Below, piece by piece: positions 1 through 9,128 of a DNA stretch of 64,000 bases; the stretch's first letter is position 1, and each line of letters starts with the position of its first letter. Both the position numbers and the translations under genes were made by a program. The stretch lies in NCBI RefSeq assembly GCF_027571385.1, contig NZ_CP085636.1:2542001-2606000 (forward strand), in the 5' to 3' direction. The notes beneath the pieces are model-generated. The model was given only the letters and a program-made list of their open reading frames with translations, was not told the origin of the DNA and searched no databases. The DNA is from Shewanella sp. MTB7 (GTDB lineage: Bacteria > Pseudomonadota > Gammaproteobacteria > Enterobacterales > Shewanellaceae).

Positions 1-347
1 ATATCTTTCGCCATTATATGCAAGGTGTTGGCTGTAAAAATAGCATCGATATTGGCTTGTTTGTTCAGTGGCCAAGTTGTCGTCACGTCCAGTGTTAAAG
101 GCATCTGCAAATTAGCGATCTGGGATTGAGCGAGTCTCATCTCAATTCCCTGAAGATAGATAGATTGATCGCTGGTTTGCCAGATAAGATGGGGTAGGTG
201 CTTGGCAAAATGAACTGCATGCTGGCCTGTTCCTGTGCCTATTTCAAGTAGATGGGTGGCGGTTGAAAAAATGGGATTAATGATATTCAGAATCGAGTCT
301 TTATTATTTTCACAGGCTTGAGAAAAGGGCAGTTGGCTCGTGGTCAT
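1..347 (-). CDS. DUF938 family SAM-dependent methyltransferase (5' part; runs off the window start)
   Basis: Reading the minus strand from the ATG at 347 gives about 115 residues before the window edge, so only the N-terminal part is visible. It begins MTTSQLPFSQACENNKDSIL, the typical opening of the DUF938 family (related to METTL26), followed by a class I methyltransferase SAM-binding glycine loop, LLEIGTGTGQHAVHFAKHLP, at about residues 38-57. A second conserved segment, TANTLHIMAKD, starts near residue 105. DUF938 proteins are about 200 residues, so roughly half is missing. Substrate and physiological role are unknown for the family. The gene has no visible operon partner; the next gene on this strand starts at 1013. 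Confidence 0.8.
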   Translation of the reverse strand, partial: MTTSQLPFSQACENNKDSILNIINPIFSTATHLLEIGTGTGQHAVHFAKHLPHLIWQTSDQSIYLQGIEMRLAQSQIANLQMPLTLDVTTTWPLNKQANIDAIFTANTLHIMAKD

Positions 348-740
348 TGTTCGATACTCGATTAGTGTGACTGAGGTCGATACCGTTATGGCATGTTAGT
401 TTTACACTGTATCGTGATTTATCTATTCAAAGAAGAGGGAAGAGGATTTTTGGAACTGTGTTAAATCATTATCTAGCCGTGCTTTGCTGATGAGGCCTTT
501 GTCGAAAATCAATATAGTCGAGGTCATTTTTGGTTGTTTGATGGTAGTGCCCGCCTCCTCTTATCCCCACATAGTTCCCTTGCCCTTTTCTGTTGAGGCT
601 GATGTGGAGCAGAGATAGTGTTGTAACGATTAAATGGTGTTTTATACTAAACGCTATTACTTGCCTCGCGAGATAATGCGAGGCAAGAGTTCATGTTATT
701 TTTATTTATTCAGTGAAAAGGTATGACGAGTAAATATGAA
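348..740. other. Gap with no convincing gene
   Basis: A 393-base stretch between the methyltransferase and the small gene at 741-1013. No ORF with both a plausible start and a ribosome-binding site was found. A GTG-started minus-strand reading near 475-575 ends in RPHQQSTAR, but it has no supporting context. The only clear structure is the inverted repeat at 660-687, listed separately. Confidence 0.5.
660..687. terminator. Perfect 10-bp inverted repeat, terminator-like
   Basis: CTTGCCTCGC and GCGAGGCAAG are perfectly complementary arms separated by 8 bases. The repeat lies 53 bases beyond the stop of the minus-strand gene at 741-1013. The T-rich flank is on the plus-strand side, so its direction as a terminator is uncertain. 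It could also be a structured intergenic repeat. Confidence 0.45.
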
Positions 741-1013
741 CTAGCTGGTTTCAGCTTTTCCTGCTTCTTTTGCTTTTTTAATGTCGAAATTGTCCAGCAA
801 AAGTAGGGTATCTGCCAGAGCTGATTTTAGCTTTGTTGCGGGGGGAATTTTTTTCGCATGACTTAATGATTCCCTTCTGGTAACTGATTCTAATATTGCA
901 TCCAGTCTTTCGGGGGATTCGAGCTCGAGCTCAGGCAGTTTGTTAGTCGTAGAATCATTGTAAAGCTTATACTCATTCTTTAGATGCTCTTGTGCTTCCT
1001 TAATTCTATTCAT
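741..1013 (-). CDS. Hypothetical protein, 90 residues
   Basis: I do not recognise this protein. The start at 1013 is supported by a GGAG 8 bases upstream. The sequence is highly charged and rich in Lys, Glu and Leu, with no signal peptide, membrane segment or cysteine. It looks mostly helical, with a probable amphipathic helix at residues 1-16 and another around residues 60-85 (KLKSALADTLLLLDNFDIKK). It stands alone: the next minus-strand gene upstream starts at 2451 and has its own terminator at 1186-1213. A cytoplasmic soluble protein is the most that can be said. Confidence 0.6.
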   Translation of the reverse strand: MNRIKEAQEHLKNEYKLYNDSTTNKLPELELESPERLDAILESVTRRESLSHAKKIPPATKLKSALADTLLLLDNFDIKKAKEAGKAETS

Positions 1014-1185
1014 TTACGCTTCTCCATTTTAAAATGCTTAGTAATTAAGCTAGTTCATAAGTCAACTTTTCGCAAGTAGTTGAATTATATTAAAATGAAA
1101 GCTAATACTGAGAATAGAAAGCTAAAAGGCTCTGGTAGTTGAATAGACGAGTCGAACTGGGGATAAAATAAAATCATGTGAGAAT

Positions 1186-1213
1186 AAAGATCCGTTTGCA
1201 AAAACGGACCTTT
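1186..1213 (-). terminator. Rho-independent terminator of the YibE/F gene
   Basis: On the minus strand AAAGGTCCGTTT pairs with AAACGGATCTTT (12 bp, one G-T pair) across a 4-base loop, followed by TATTC. It sits 45 bases beyond the stop of the gene at 1258-2451. Confidence 0.7.
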
Positions 1214-1257
1214 ATTTTTGATTAATACCGATTAGTTCTAATTGGAATTATATCAAT

Positions 1258-2451
1258 TTATCTTTTTATTGCTGTCATGTCAGTTTTGAGAATAGCAGTA
1301 TCAATCTTTGACTTTGAATGGACTGTTGCAGTATCTCGTGGGTCATTTAAGAAATACATAGCAAGCCATGCAGTGATAGGAATTGTTAGCACAATACCCA
1401 CGCTACCAGCCAGTGCATGTATGATGCTTAATGCAATAACAGGCGTATTTATAAACTGAGTTAATGGCATATCCAACCCCCACACCATCATAATCGTAGT
1501 GAGCGAGCTACCTGCAAAGGCCATAATCAGTGTGTTGGTCATGGTACCCATAATGTCACGTCCAATGTTCATGCTGGCTTGCATAAGCTGTTTTGGCGTG
1601 AGTTTAGGATCGGTAATTTTAAGCTCGTTATAAGCTGATGCAATAGAGATCGCTACGTCCATCACAGCGCCTAATGCTGAGATCATGATGGCGACAAACA
1701 TTAACCAGCGGATCTGTATTGGTTGAGTAGCAAGATAGATAACATCCTCACCCTTATCGAGATAAATTCCTGATAAATGTGCAAACTCACCGAAGAGTTG
1801 CGCCATTACCCCTGCAGCGATAACACCCAGAAGTGTGCCCGCCATGGCACAATAGCTTTTGCGATTATTTCCAGTCACCAACAAGAAGTTGACCACAATT
1901 TTTAAGCCCATCAAGATGATAGTAATAAGCACGGGATCCCAACCAGCAAAAATAGCGGGTATTAATATTCCTATGACTAGGGCTGCGGTAAAATAGAGCG
2001 AGACTACTGAATTTATTCCCTGTCTTTTACCAAATGACATAAGTAACAATAAAAAGGCAAAGCTCATCCAATAAATGGCCGTAGAACGTTTATGATTATA
2101 GGCCCAGTAAACGGTCCCATTGGCTGTTTCACGGATCATCATGATGAAGGTGTCGCCCTCAGAAACCAACACGTTATGTTGCCTGCTGAGTGGATTTTTA
2201 ACCTCGACAACTTTTCCTGATAACTCTCCATCTAAAATTTCGGCCGTGAAGACCTGCTTGCCTGTCAAAATGGAGGGTACTCTGGGATCCGGTGCCAAGT
2301 CATTTGAGATGACGCTAATTACTCTTGCGTCTACAAATACCTGCTCAACTGAAGATTGAGGCTTTAAATGCTCGCTCAAACCAGGAGACATATAGAAAAT
2401 CAGGGTCGACAATAGGGTGATAAACAGAGTAAAGCGATAGGTTTTTAGCAT
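1258..2451 (-). CDS. YibE/F family inner-membrane protein
   Basis: A 397-residue protein of the YibE/F family, the usual length. An N-terminal hydrophobic segment (about 8-24) precedes an extracytoplasmic region of about 100 residues with the family pattern GKQVFTAEILDGELSGK. A block of seven or eight membrane segments follows, separated by short loops, from about residue 128 to the end. The conserved core includes ALGAVMDVAISIASA and DIMGTMTNTLIMAFAGSS. The biochemical function of YibE/F is not established; family members have been proposed to be transporters. The gene is monocistronic, with a terminator downstream and the terminator of the 5'-nucleotidase gene at 2547-2600 upstream. Confidence 0.85.
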   Translation of the reverse strand: MLKTYRFTLFITLLSTLIFYMSPGLSEHLKPQSSVEQVFVDARVISVISNDLAPDPRVPSILTGKQVFTAEILDGELSGKVVEVKNPLSRQHNVLVSEGDTFIMMIRETANGTVYWAYNHKRSTAIYWMSFAFLLLLMSFGKRQGINSVVSLYFTAALVIGILIPAIFAGWDPVLITIILMGLKIVVNFLLVTGNNRKSYCAMAGTLLGVIAAGVMAQLFGEFAHLSGIYLDKGEDVIYLATQPIQIRWLMFVAIMISALGAVMDVAISIASAYNELKITDPKLTPKQLMQASMNIGRDIMGTMTNTLIMAFAGSSLTTIMMVWGLDMPLTQFINTPVIALSIIHALAGSVGIVLTIPITAWLAMYFLNDPRDTATVHSKSKIDTAILKTDMTAIKR

Positions 2452-2546
2452 AAGGAAGCTACTGTTTGTTGATTGAGCACAATGATTGCAAAGGTTAACT
2501 GATATCGTTATTTCGCATGATTGATAATATACAAAGGGTGTAAATC

Positions 2547-2600
2547 GACATAAAAAGAAGATAGCCCGAGTCAGTTTGAACGGGTTATCTCTTTTATGTC
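2547..2600 (-). terminator. Long hairpin terminator after the nucleotidase-family gene
   Basis: GACATAAAA and GATAGCCCG on one arm pair with CGGGTTATC and TTTTATGTC on the other, interrupted by small internal bulges, around a 12-base loop. It lies 44 bases beyond the stop of the minus-strand gene at 2644-4806. Confidence 0.65.
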
Positions 2601-2643
2601 GTGTTATAAAATAGCTTATGGCCAGAGTTAGACCGCTAAATTA

Positions 2644-4806
2644 TCACTTACCAGCAGGAACACAGCCTTGGTAAACCATATCTGGATCTAGGTTGCCCGC
2701 ATTAGGGTTGACAAAATATGTGCTGTCATCATTAGCATTCAATGAATGTAAGATACCAGGATATTTAGGGTTATCAAGGTCAATACTCACACAGATCTCT
2801 TGCTTGATCAGTCTATTCCAAAGTGCTTGACCTTCAGCGCCATCGTTACGTTCTTTAGTGATTGCGCCATCTTTCTGATACTGTTTAAACTCCCAGTTTG
2901 GATTGAAAAAATCATCTGCGATGACGCCTTTATTGATCTCAACGTACTCAGTTAACATGTCACGAATAGCGTATACAGATTCGTTTACTGAGTCATACTT
3001 AACATCTGCATCGGTGGCCCAGCCATACTTCTTAACGTTAGAGCCCCAACGGTAGCTGTTCATTGCCACTTTATATGTAGCAGCTGCATCAAATTCTTTT
3101 CCAGCAATCTCGATGATCTCGATACGGCTACCTTCGGTGGTGACCTTGTAATCTTCGTCCATCGCAAAAGCTTCACCGGTTAGATCGACAACAAACTCAA
3201 TCTCGCCATCGAATTGATCGTACATGTACGCTTTACTGCCCTTCATAAAGGAGACGGTTAAGTCACCCTCTTTATAGGTGTTGAAGTAAGTGTAAGACCA
3301 CTCCATATAACGTTTCAGATTTGCACCCGTCATCTCAATAGCCACTAAGGTGTTATCGTACTCATACAGATTGGTTGAATCTTTCTTAGCGTACTCTTGA
3401 CCATCGAGTAGGTTAGAGCTATCGGAGAACAGAGAGGCCGCTGAAACTACAGCACCGGATTTTCTAATCTGGATCTGATTAACAAAGTCCATTAACGGCG
3501 TGTCGACAACCTTAGCAGTATGAATCGTTGTGTATAAACGGCCTATGTTATCATTGTAATCTTCATGAATAGCTTCATCAGCGCCACCACCTGGTGTGAA
3601 GTCGCCAGTGACCATTCCTAATAGCGTCTGAGCATCCTCTTTAGAGATATCATCAACATATTGGAATTGAGCACTGATATCCTCTTCCTCTTTCACATCT
3701 TTAGTGGTGATGTTGCTTAGTGTGGTGTCCACCATCTCCCACTTGCCGCTGGTGTTCTTCTTCAGCTGAATTTCAGCTTTGGCAAGGGCCCAACCCCATT
3801 TGCCCGGCTCGATGATCTTAACGCTTTCAGCGCGGTTAGCTTCGTTATATGTGCCTGAAATAGCTTTATCTTCCATAGTGTCTGAGCCACCAACGGAGAT
3901 ATCTGTTGATGTGATCTCATCACCTGATGATTTTGCAATGCTTTCAATGTAGGTCGCGTGTTCATGACCGGCTAAAATAACATCAAATTTGTCAGCCATC
4001 TCAGCAGCTATTTTATGCACGCCCGCACCGGCGTCTGAGTCACGGCCGATATGGAAGGCGCCCACGATAACATCTGGTGCGTACTTTTTGATAAGTTCAT
4101 CAACTGCTGCACGTGTCGATGCTAACTCTTCATCAAATTTAAGACCGGCGAAGTGACTCGGCGCCGATGCTTCCCAGTTTGGTACATTGGAAGGTGTTAC
4201 ACCGACAATTGCAATTTTGGCACCATCGACTTCAAAGATCTGGAACGCGCGGATATAATTCGCGCTATTGTCTTCCCACTTAATGTTGCTCGAGATCACT
4301 GCGCCGTTGAAGTGGTTTAGGTTACGATCGATAAAGCTACGTTCGAAGTTAAATTCATGGTTACCTGGCACCCACACGTCGAATTCGAGGGCATTTAGGG
4401 TTGCGACAACCGGATGAGTCGGATCGTCGTTAAAGAGTTGAGCAGAGTTACCCTGAACCGTATCACCGATATCGATCAAGATCATGTTGGGATTGTTGGC
4501 TTTTTCTGCCTTTAATAATGTGGCGATACGGGTGAGGCCCGCATCAGCATCTTCGCCATCGATAGCGTAATCATAACCAAAAATGCGACCATGAAGATCC
4601 GCTGTTGCGCCGATTGTAATGGTTAGCTCATCAACCTCTTCTTGGCTTTTAACTATGATATCTGGCGTATTTGTGAGGGTTCTTCCCTCTGTGACAACGA
4701 CTGAAAAACCGTTATCAACTTCAACTTCAACAATCTTGTCGTCGGAACAACCTGCAATACTGGCAAGGATCGCCAAGCACAAGACACTATATTTTGTATT
4801 TTTCAT
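2644..4806 (-). CDS. 5'-nucleotidase / 2',3'-cyclic phosphodiesterase-like lipoprotein
   Basis: A two-domain metallophosphatase of the UshA/CpdB/YfkN superfamily, 720 residues from the chosen start. I prefer the ATG at 4806 over one 12 bases upstream. It is preceded by GGGGTTGAT, as in the two paralogues at 26942 and 29223, and gives a clean lipoprotein signal with lipobox ASIAGC, so it is probably anchored facing the periplasm. Metal-binding motifs are in order: TADLHGR (about 68), DIGDTVQGN, GNHEFNFE and AGHEHATY. A C-terminal 5'-nucleotidase substrate domain (about 400-640) follows. The GEDADAGLTRIATLLK region resembles CpdB more than UshA. The expected reaction is hydrolysis of extracellular nucleotides to nucleoside and phosphate; the exact substrate cannot be read from sequence. 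It shares an upstream element with the two other nucleotidase genes. Confidence 0.85.
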   Translation of the reverse strand: MKNTKYSVLCLAILASIAGCSDDKIVEVEVDNGFSVVVTEGRTLTNTPDIIVKSQEEVDELTITIGATADLHGRIFGYDYAIDGEDADAGLTRIATLLKAEKANNPNMILIDIGDTVQGNSAQLFNDDPTHPVVATLNALEFDVWVPGNHEFNFERSFIDRNLNHFNGAVISSNIKWEDNSANYIRAFQIFEVDGAKIAIVGVTPSNVPNWEASAPSHFAGLKFDEELASTRAAVDELIKKYAPDVIVGAFHIGRDSDAGAGVHKIAAEMADKFDVILAGHEHATYIESIAKSSGDEITSTDISVGGSDTMEDKAISGTYNEANRAESVKIIEPGKWGWALAKAEIQLKKNTSGKWEMVDTTLSNITTKDVKEEEDISAQFQYVDDISKEDAQTLLGMVTGDFTPGGGADEAIHEDYNDNIGRLYTTIHTAKVVDTPLMDFVNQIQIRKSGAVVSAASLFSDSSNLLDGQEYAKKDSTNLYEYDNTLVAIEMTGANLKRYMEWSYTYFNTYKEGDLTVSFMKGSKAYMYDQFDGEIEFVVDLTGEAFAMDEDYKVTTEGSRIEIIEIAGKEFDAAATYKVAMNSYRWGSNVKKYGWATDADVKYDSVNESVYAIRDMLTEYVEINKGVIADDFFNPNWEFKQYQKDGAITKERNDGAEGQALWNRLIKQEICVSIDLDNPKYPGILHSLNANDDSTYFVNPNAGNLDPDMVYQGCVPAGK

Positions 4807-4920
4807 TATCAACCCCATTTATTATTGGAATAATGGCCTATCGCGTAAATCAATACCTGATCTAGCTGGCAATTATCTATCTGTTAGTTAACTATTTTTT
4901 ATTAGCTTTTAACCAACAGA

Positions 4921-4939
4921 AACGGATTCTAATGATATG
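4921..4939 (-). promoter_or_regulatory. Shared upstream element of nucleotidase genes, copy 1
   Basis: On the minus strand this reads CATATCATTAGAATCCGTT, ending 115 bases before the start at 4806. ATCA-(N)-AGAATCCGT recurs upstream of the two other 5'-nucleotidase genes (26884-26904 and 29141-29161). Function unknown; it may be an operator or a 5'-leader target. Confidence 0.5.
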
Positions 4940-5067
4940 AAAAGTAATGATATTGATCTTTATCACATCCAGTTAATTGTATGATGACCGAGTGGATACA
5001 CTTGTGTTTAAGCTGTTGCTTTTTTACGGTGGTTTGGTTGGGGAAAGTGAATTTGTTGTATTTATAA

Positions 5068-5093
5068 AAAAGCACGGTAAACACCGTGCTTTA
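5068..5093 (-). terminator. Rho-independent terminator of the M3 peptidase gene
   Basis: On the minus strand AAAGCACGGT pairs with ACCGTGCTTT around a short loop and is followed by TTTTTATAAA. It lies 28 bases beyond the stop of the gene at 5121-7298. Confidence 0.8.
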
Positions 5094-5120
5094 ATATAAA
5101 TCATATGCCAGTTTGTTAAA

Positions 5121-7298
5121 TTAGTCCGATAGCAACCCGCGACTGCGAAGTAGTGGGTCGATCCCCGCTTCTTTACCGCGGAACTCTTTATAAAGTTTCA
5201 TCGGATCTTCACTTCCACCCTGTGATAGCACGGTGTTTCTGAATGCATCTGCAGTGGCTTTATCGAAAATACCATTCTCTTTAAAGGCTTCAAAAGCATC
5301 GGCGCCTAAAATATCAGACCAAAGGTAGCTATAGTAGCCCGCAGAATACCCACCTGAGAAGATATGTGCGAAGTAAGTACTACGATAACGAGGTGCTATC
5401 TCACCAATTAAACCCATTTTATTGAGTGAGGCCGCTTCAAATACTGTCGCATCTTTTGGCGTGAAGTCTGTCAGCGTGTGCCAGTCTAAATCAAGTTTAG
5501 TTGCCGCCATATACTCAACCGTTGCGAATCCCTGGTTAAATTTACTTGCCGCTTGAATTTTCTGAACCAGTTCCTGAGGGATCACTTCACCGGTTTTATA
5601 ATGTTTAGCGAACTGAGCAAGGACTTCAGGCTGGGTCATCCAGTTTTCCATCACTTGTGATGGAAACTCTACATAGTCACGCGGTACAGATGTTCCTGCC
5701 TGTGAGCGATAATTTACATCGGATAACATACCGTGTAGCGCATGGCCAAACTCATGGAAGAGTGTGCTTGCTTCATCGAAAGTGAGCAGAGATGGCTCGT
5801 CGCCAACTGGGCGAGGGTAGTTAAGTACGTTGACGATAATAGGCATAGAATCGACACCATTCATATCATATTGCTGACGATACGAGTTCATCCAAGCACC
5901 ACCACGTTTACTGTCACGCACGTAATAGTCACCCATAAAGATAGCCATTAACGAGCCATCTTTGTCATACACTTCCCATGTACGCACGTCATCATTATAT
6001 TTTGGTAGATCGGTACGCTCTTTTACTGTGATGCCAAATAGACGATTAGCCGTATAGAACACGCCTTTTAAGGTGTTTTCCAGTGAAAAGTAAGGTCGAG
6101 TTTGTTGCTCATTAAAGCTGTATTTCGCGACGCGAATTTTGTCGGCATAATAATCCCAATCCCAAGCAGAAAGTTTGAAGTCGCCACCTTGCTCATCGAT
6201 AAGCTCTTGCATCACTGCAACTTCAGCTTTAGCTTGACCTAATGCCGCGGGCCATACCTTGTCCAGCAAGTCATAGACGTTTTCGGGGGTTTGTGCAGTG
6301 CGTTCTTCGAGTACTAAATGGGCGTGTGTTTTGTAACCTAACAGTTGAGCACGCTCTGCACGAAGCGCCGCCATTTTGGCTAAGATTTTCTTGTTATCAT
6401 TGGCGTTGTTATTGTTACCACGCTCAACATAGCCCTTGTAGATTTTTTCGCGAAGTTCACGATTATCAGCGTAGGTCAAAAATGGTGTGATAGAGGGGCG
6501 AGATGTGGTGAATACCCACTTGCCTTCATGACCACGCTTCGTTGCTGTTTGGGCGGCAGTGCTGATCACATCGCTTGGTAAACCCGCTAGATCGGCTTCA
6601 TTGTCGATCACTAGTTCAAATGCATTGGTTTCGGCCAATAAGTTGTCACCAAACTCTAGGCTTAATTTACCTATCTGATCATTCAATGCTCGTAGTGTTG
6701 TTTTATCTGCTTCGTTTAGGTTGGCGCCACCGCGAGTGAAAGACTTATAAGTGTCTTCCAATAGCTTTGCTTGGGCTGTGTTGAGGTTTAACGTTTTACG
6801 TTGCTCATACACGGTTTTTACTTTCTGGAACAGTTTGTCATTCAATAAGATGTCATCGCTGGCTGCTGAAAGCATAGGTGACACCTCTTTAGAGATGACT
6901 TGAAGTTCATCATTGGTATCAGCACCAGTAAGGTTATAGAAGACACTGGCGACTTTTGAGGTTAGGTTACCTGAAAACTCCATCGCTTCGATCGTATTAG
7001 CGAAGGTGGGTGCTTGTGGGTTGTCGATGATGGTTTTGATCTCAGCATTAGTTTGTGCAATACCTGCTTTAAAAGCGGGTAGGTAATGCTCGGATTTGAT
7101 CTTATCAAAATCAGGTATACCTAAATAGGTGTCATATGGCTTAAAGAACGGATTAGCAACTGTTTTTTCAACGGGCTGCTCTACAACGACTTCAGCTGCA
7201 ACCTTAGTTTCTGCAGTAGATGGCGCTTCACCACATGCACTAAGAGCTAACGTGAGTGCAATGGCTGCTGCGAGTGGTTTGAGGGTTAATCCCTTCAT
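5121..7298 (-). CDS. M3 family zinc metallopeptidase (peptidyl-dipeptidase Dcp type), lipoprotein
   Basis: A 725-residue thimet-oligopeptidase-family protein. Its N-terminus is a lipoprotein signal with lipobox LALSAC near residue 22, so it is probably membrane-anchored in the periplasm, unlike the cytoplasmic E. coli Dcp. The zinc site HEFGHALH lies near residue 515, and the C-terminal substrate-binding signature FSGGYSAGYYSYLWSDIL is intact. The length matches Dcp (about 680) plus the signal and linker. It would hydrolyse short peptides, releasing dipeptides from the C-terminus in the Dcp subgroup. An M20 peptidase is divergent at 7503 and a gamma-glutamyltransferase follows, suggesting a local group of extracytoplasmic peptide-degrading enzymes. 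Dcp versus oligopeptidase A specificity is inferred. Confidence 0.9.
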   Translation of the reverse strand: MKGLTLKPLAAAIALTLALSACGEAPSTAETKVAAEVVVEQPVEKTVANPFFKPYDTYLGIPDFDKIKSEHYLPAFKAGIAQTNAEIKTIIDNPQAPTFANTIEAMEFSGNLTSKVASVFYNLTGADTNDELQVISKEVSPMLSAASDDILLNDKLFQKVKTVYEQRKTLNLNTAQAKLLEDTYKSFTRGGANLNEADKTTLRALNDQIGKLSLEFGDNLLAETNAFELVIDNEADLAGLPSDVISTAAQTATKRGHEGKWVFTTSRPSITPFLTYADNRELREKIYKGYVERGNNNNANDNKKILAKMAALRAERAQLLGYKTHAHLVLEERTAQTPENVYDLLDKVWPAALGQAKAEVAVMQELIDEQGGDFKLSAWDWDYYADKIRVAKYSFNEQQTRPYFSLENTLKGVFYTANRLFGITVKERTDLPKYNDDVRTWEVYDKDGSLMAIFMGDYYVRDSKRGGAWMNSYRQQYDMNGVDSMPIIVNVLNYPRPVGDEPSLLTFDEASTLFHEFGHALHGMLSDVNYRSQAGTSVPRDYVEFPSQVMENWMTQPEVLAQFAKHYKTGEVIPQELVQKIQAASKFNQGFATVEYMAATKLDLDWHTLTDFTPKDATVFEAASLNKMGLIGEIAPRYRSTYFAHIFSGGYSAGYYSYLWSDILGADAFEAFKENGIFDKATADAFRNTVLSQGGSEDPMKLYKEFRGKEAGIDPLLRSRGLLSD

Positions 7299-7502
7299 AG
7301 TTTTATATCCCCGATTTTTTGTTGAGTTGTTTTTATTCTTTTAGGTTAATCGTTTTAAGTATCATGATTGAAGGTGTTAAATCCATTGAAATTATGTTTA
7401 GTTTGTAACAAATGTTTTGAGTGCTGTGTTTTTATACATTATTAGGCTGGTTTTATGGCAAACTAACAGAGTTTCCTGATAATTATAATAATTGGATAGC
7501 CC

Positions 7503-9029
7503 ATGAAATACTTAACTAAATTGATGATTTTAGCCCTTGGCTGTGTGATGGCTTTTTCTGTACTGGCGCTAAGTCCACAATCCCAGTCTGTTGCGGATTA
7601 CGCTGTTAAAACTTACGAACAAGCGATGGTAGATTCCCTGACCAAATTAGTCAGTTTTAAGACGGTTGCTACGGAGGGACTGACACCGGATAACGATCCA
7701 GAATTCATCGGTTTTAAGGCGGAGCTCAAACAATTGACGCTAGAGCTGGGTTTAAGCTATTCAGATCATGGCTACGTGCTCTTAATTGGCTTAGGTGAAC
7801 ATGATGATAAATTAGGGATTATTACTCATGGTGATGTCCAACCTGCTAACCCGCTATTGTGGGCACAAAACCCATATATTCTTGATACTCATTCACAACC
7901 TGGGCAATTAATCGGCCGCGGTACAGAGGATGATAAAGGTGCAATTGTCACTGCTATGTACGCGATGAAATCGATAAAAGATAAGCAACTTAAGTTGAGT
8001 AAACGTATTGAGTTGATGGTCTACCTCGCTGAAGAATCCGATTGGGATCCCCTTAAAGCATTTTTGAAAACCTATACTCCAGCTGAAATTAATATCACCA
8101 TAGATGCAGAGTATCCGGTGGTGACTGCCGAAAAAGGTTGGAGTCAAATAGCGTTTACGGTACCGAACATCGATAAGGGAATAATTAACAAAGATCCAGT
8201 CGAAAATCGCGCTGAGTTACTGTCATTCTCCGGTGGTTATTTCTCTAGTCAGATCCCTCAACAAGCCAGAGCAACGTTATCCAATGTGTCATCCTCATTA
8301 CTCTCTAAGTTAAAAGCTGATGTGCTAAAGCAGAAAAGAATGTTGTATCGCTTCGAGCGCCAAGGCAATGAATTGACAATTTATGCCGATGGTAAAGCCG
8401 CACACTCCTCTTCACCGGAAGATGGGGTGAATGCAGTGACACATTTAGCTGAGCTATTATCCAGTCATCCCTGGCCCAAATCTCAAGCTTCACTGACACT
8501 TGCATTTATTCATGAGCTTGTTGGGCTGGGCATTGAGGCAGAGAAGTTTGGGAATATCGCATATCGGGATGATTTTATGGGGCCGATGACGTTAGCGCCA
8601 ACAGTGGTTGAGCAAACTGATGGGGGAACTAAAGTGACGTTGAACTTGCGTCGACCAGTGGGCAAAACACCTGAGTTACTCGATGTTCAAACCACTAGGG
8701 AACTTAAGGCGTGGCAGAACAAACATGGGGTTAGCTTACTCGGTGTGGAAACCTATTGGGGTAAGCCTATGATCATGGAGGATGCACCTCATTTGAATAC
8801 GTTATTGGCTGTATTTTCACATTTTACCGGTGTTAACGATCCACAACCAGTTGCAATCGGTGGCTCAACTAACAGTAAATTGTTTCCTAATGCCTTAAGT
8901 TTTGGACCTACAATGCCAGGGAAAGAGTACACGGGACATACTGAAAATGAGTTTATGACGCAAGAGCAGTTTATGCTGAACTTGAAGATGTATACCGCTG
9001 CATTTATCGAACTTACGGTGGAGCAATAA
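7503..9029 (+). CDS. M20 family metallopeptidase (dipeptidase, PepV-like), exported
   Basis: A 508-residue protein with an N-terminal signal peptide (hydrophobic residues about 7-24, cleavage near VLALS). M20 motifs are present: THGDVQP (first metal-binding His/Asp), GRGTEDDKGAIV (bridging Asp) and YLAEESDWD (catalytic Glu pair). A dimerisation insert follows in the middle. The overall pattern is that of PepV/Xaa-His dipeptidases, which cleave dipeptides with zinc. The gene is divergent from the M3 peptidase with about 200 bases between them. It ends in a bidirectional-looking terminator shared with the gamma-glutamyltransferase gene. The signal peptide indicates a periplasmic or secreted role. 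Confidence 0.85.
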   Translation: MKYLTKLMILALGCVMAFSVLALSPQSQSVADYAVKTYEQAMVDSLTKLVSFKTVATEGLTPDNDPEFIGFKAELKQLTLELGLSYSDHGYVLLIGLGEHDDKLGIITHGDVQPANPLLWAQNPYILDTHSQPGQLIGRGTEDDKGAIVTAMYAMKSIKDKQLKLSKRIELMVYLAEESDWDPLKAFLKTYTPAEINITIDAEYPVVTAEKGWSQIAFTVPNIDKGIINKDPVENRAELLSFSGGYFSSQIPQQARATLSNVSSSLLSKLKADVLKQKRMLYRFERQGNELTIYADGKAAHSSSPEDGVNAVTHLAELLSSHPWPKSQASLTLAFIHELVGLGIEAEKFGNIAYRDDFMGPMTLAPTVVEQTDGGTKVTLNLRRPVGKTPELLDVQTTRELKAWQNKHGVSLLGVETYWGKPMIMEDAPHLNTLLAVFSHFTGVNDPQPVAIGGSTNSKLFPNALSFGPTMPGKEYTGHTENEFMTQEQFMLNLKMYTAAFIELTVEQ

Positions 9030-9063
9030 AGCTTAATCAATACAGGTAAATTGGCTGAATAGA

Positions 9064-9098
9064 AAAAGCCAGTGCTTATATTCTCACTGACTTTTTTG
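9064..9098. terminator. Bidirectional terminator between M20 peptidase and ggt
   Basis: AAAAAGCCAGTG and CACTGACTTTTTT form an imperfect stem with a loop of about ten bases, flanked by A's on the left and T's on the right, so it can serve both convergent genes. Confidence 0.65.
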
Positions 9099-9128
9099 AA
9101 TAAGGTAACTGATCAGACTACGAGATAG

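Noticed and set aside
475..575. GTG-started minus-strand reading ending RPHQQSTAR
   Set aside because: Very short, no supporting site, and no family recognised.
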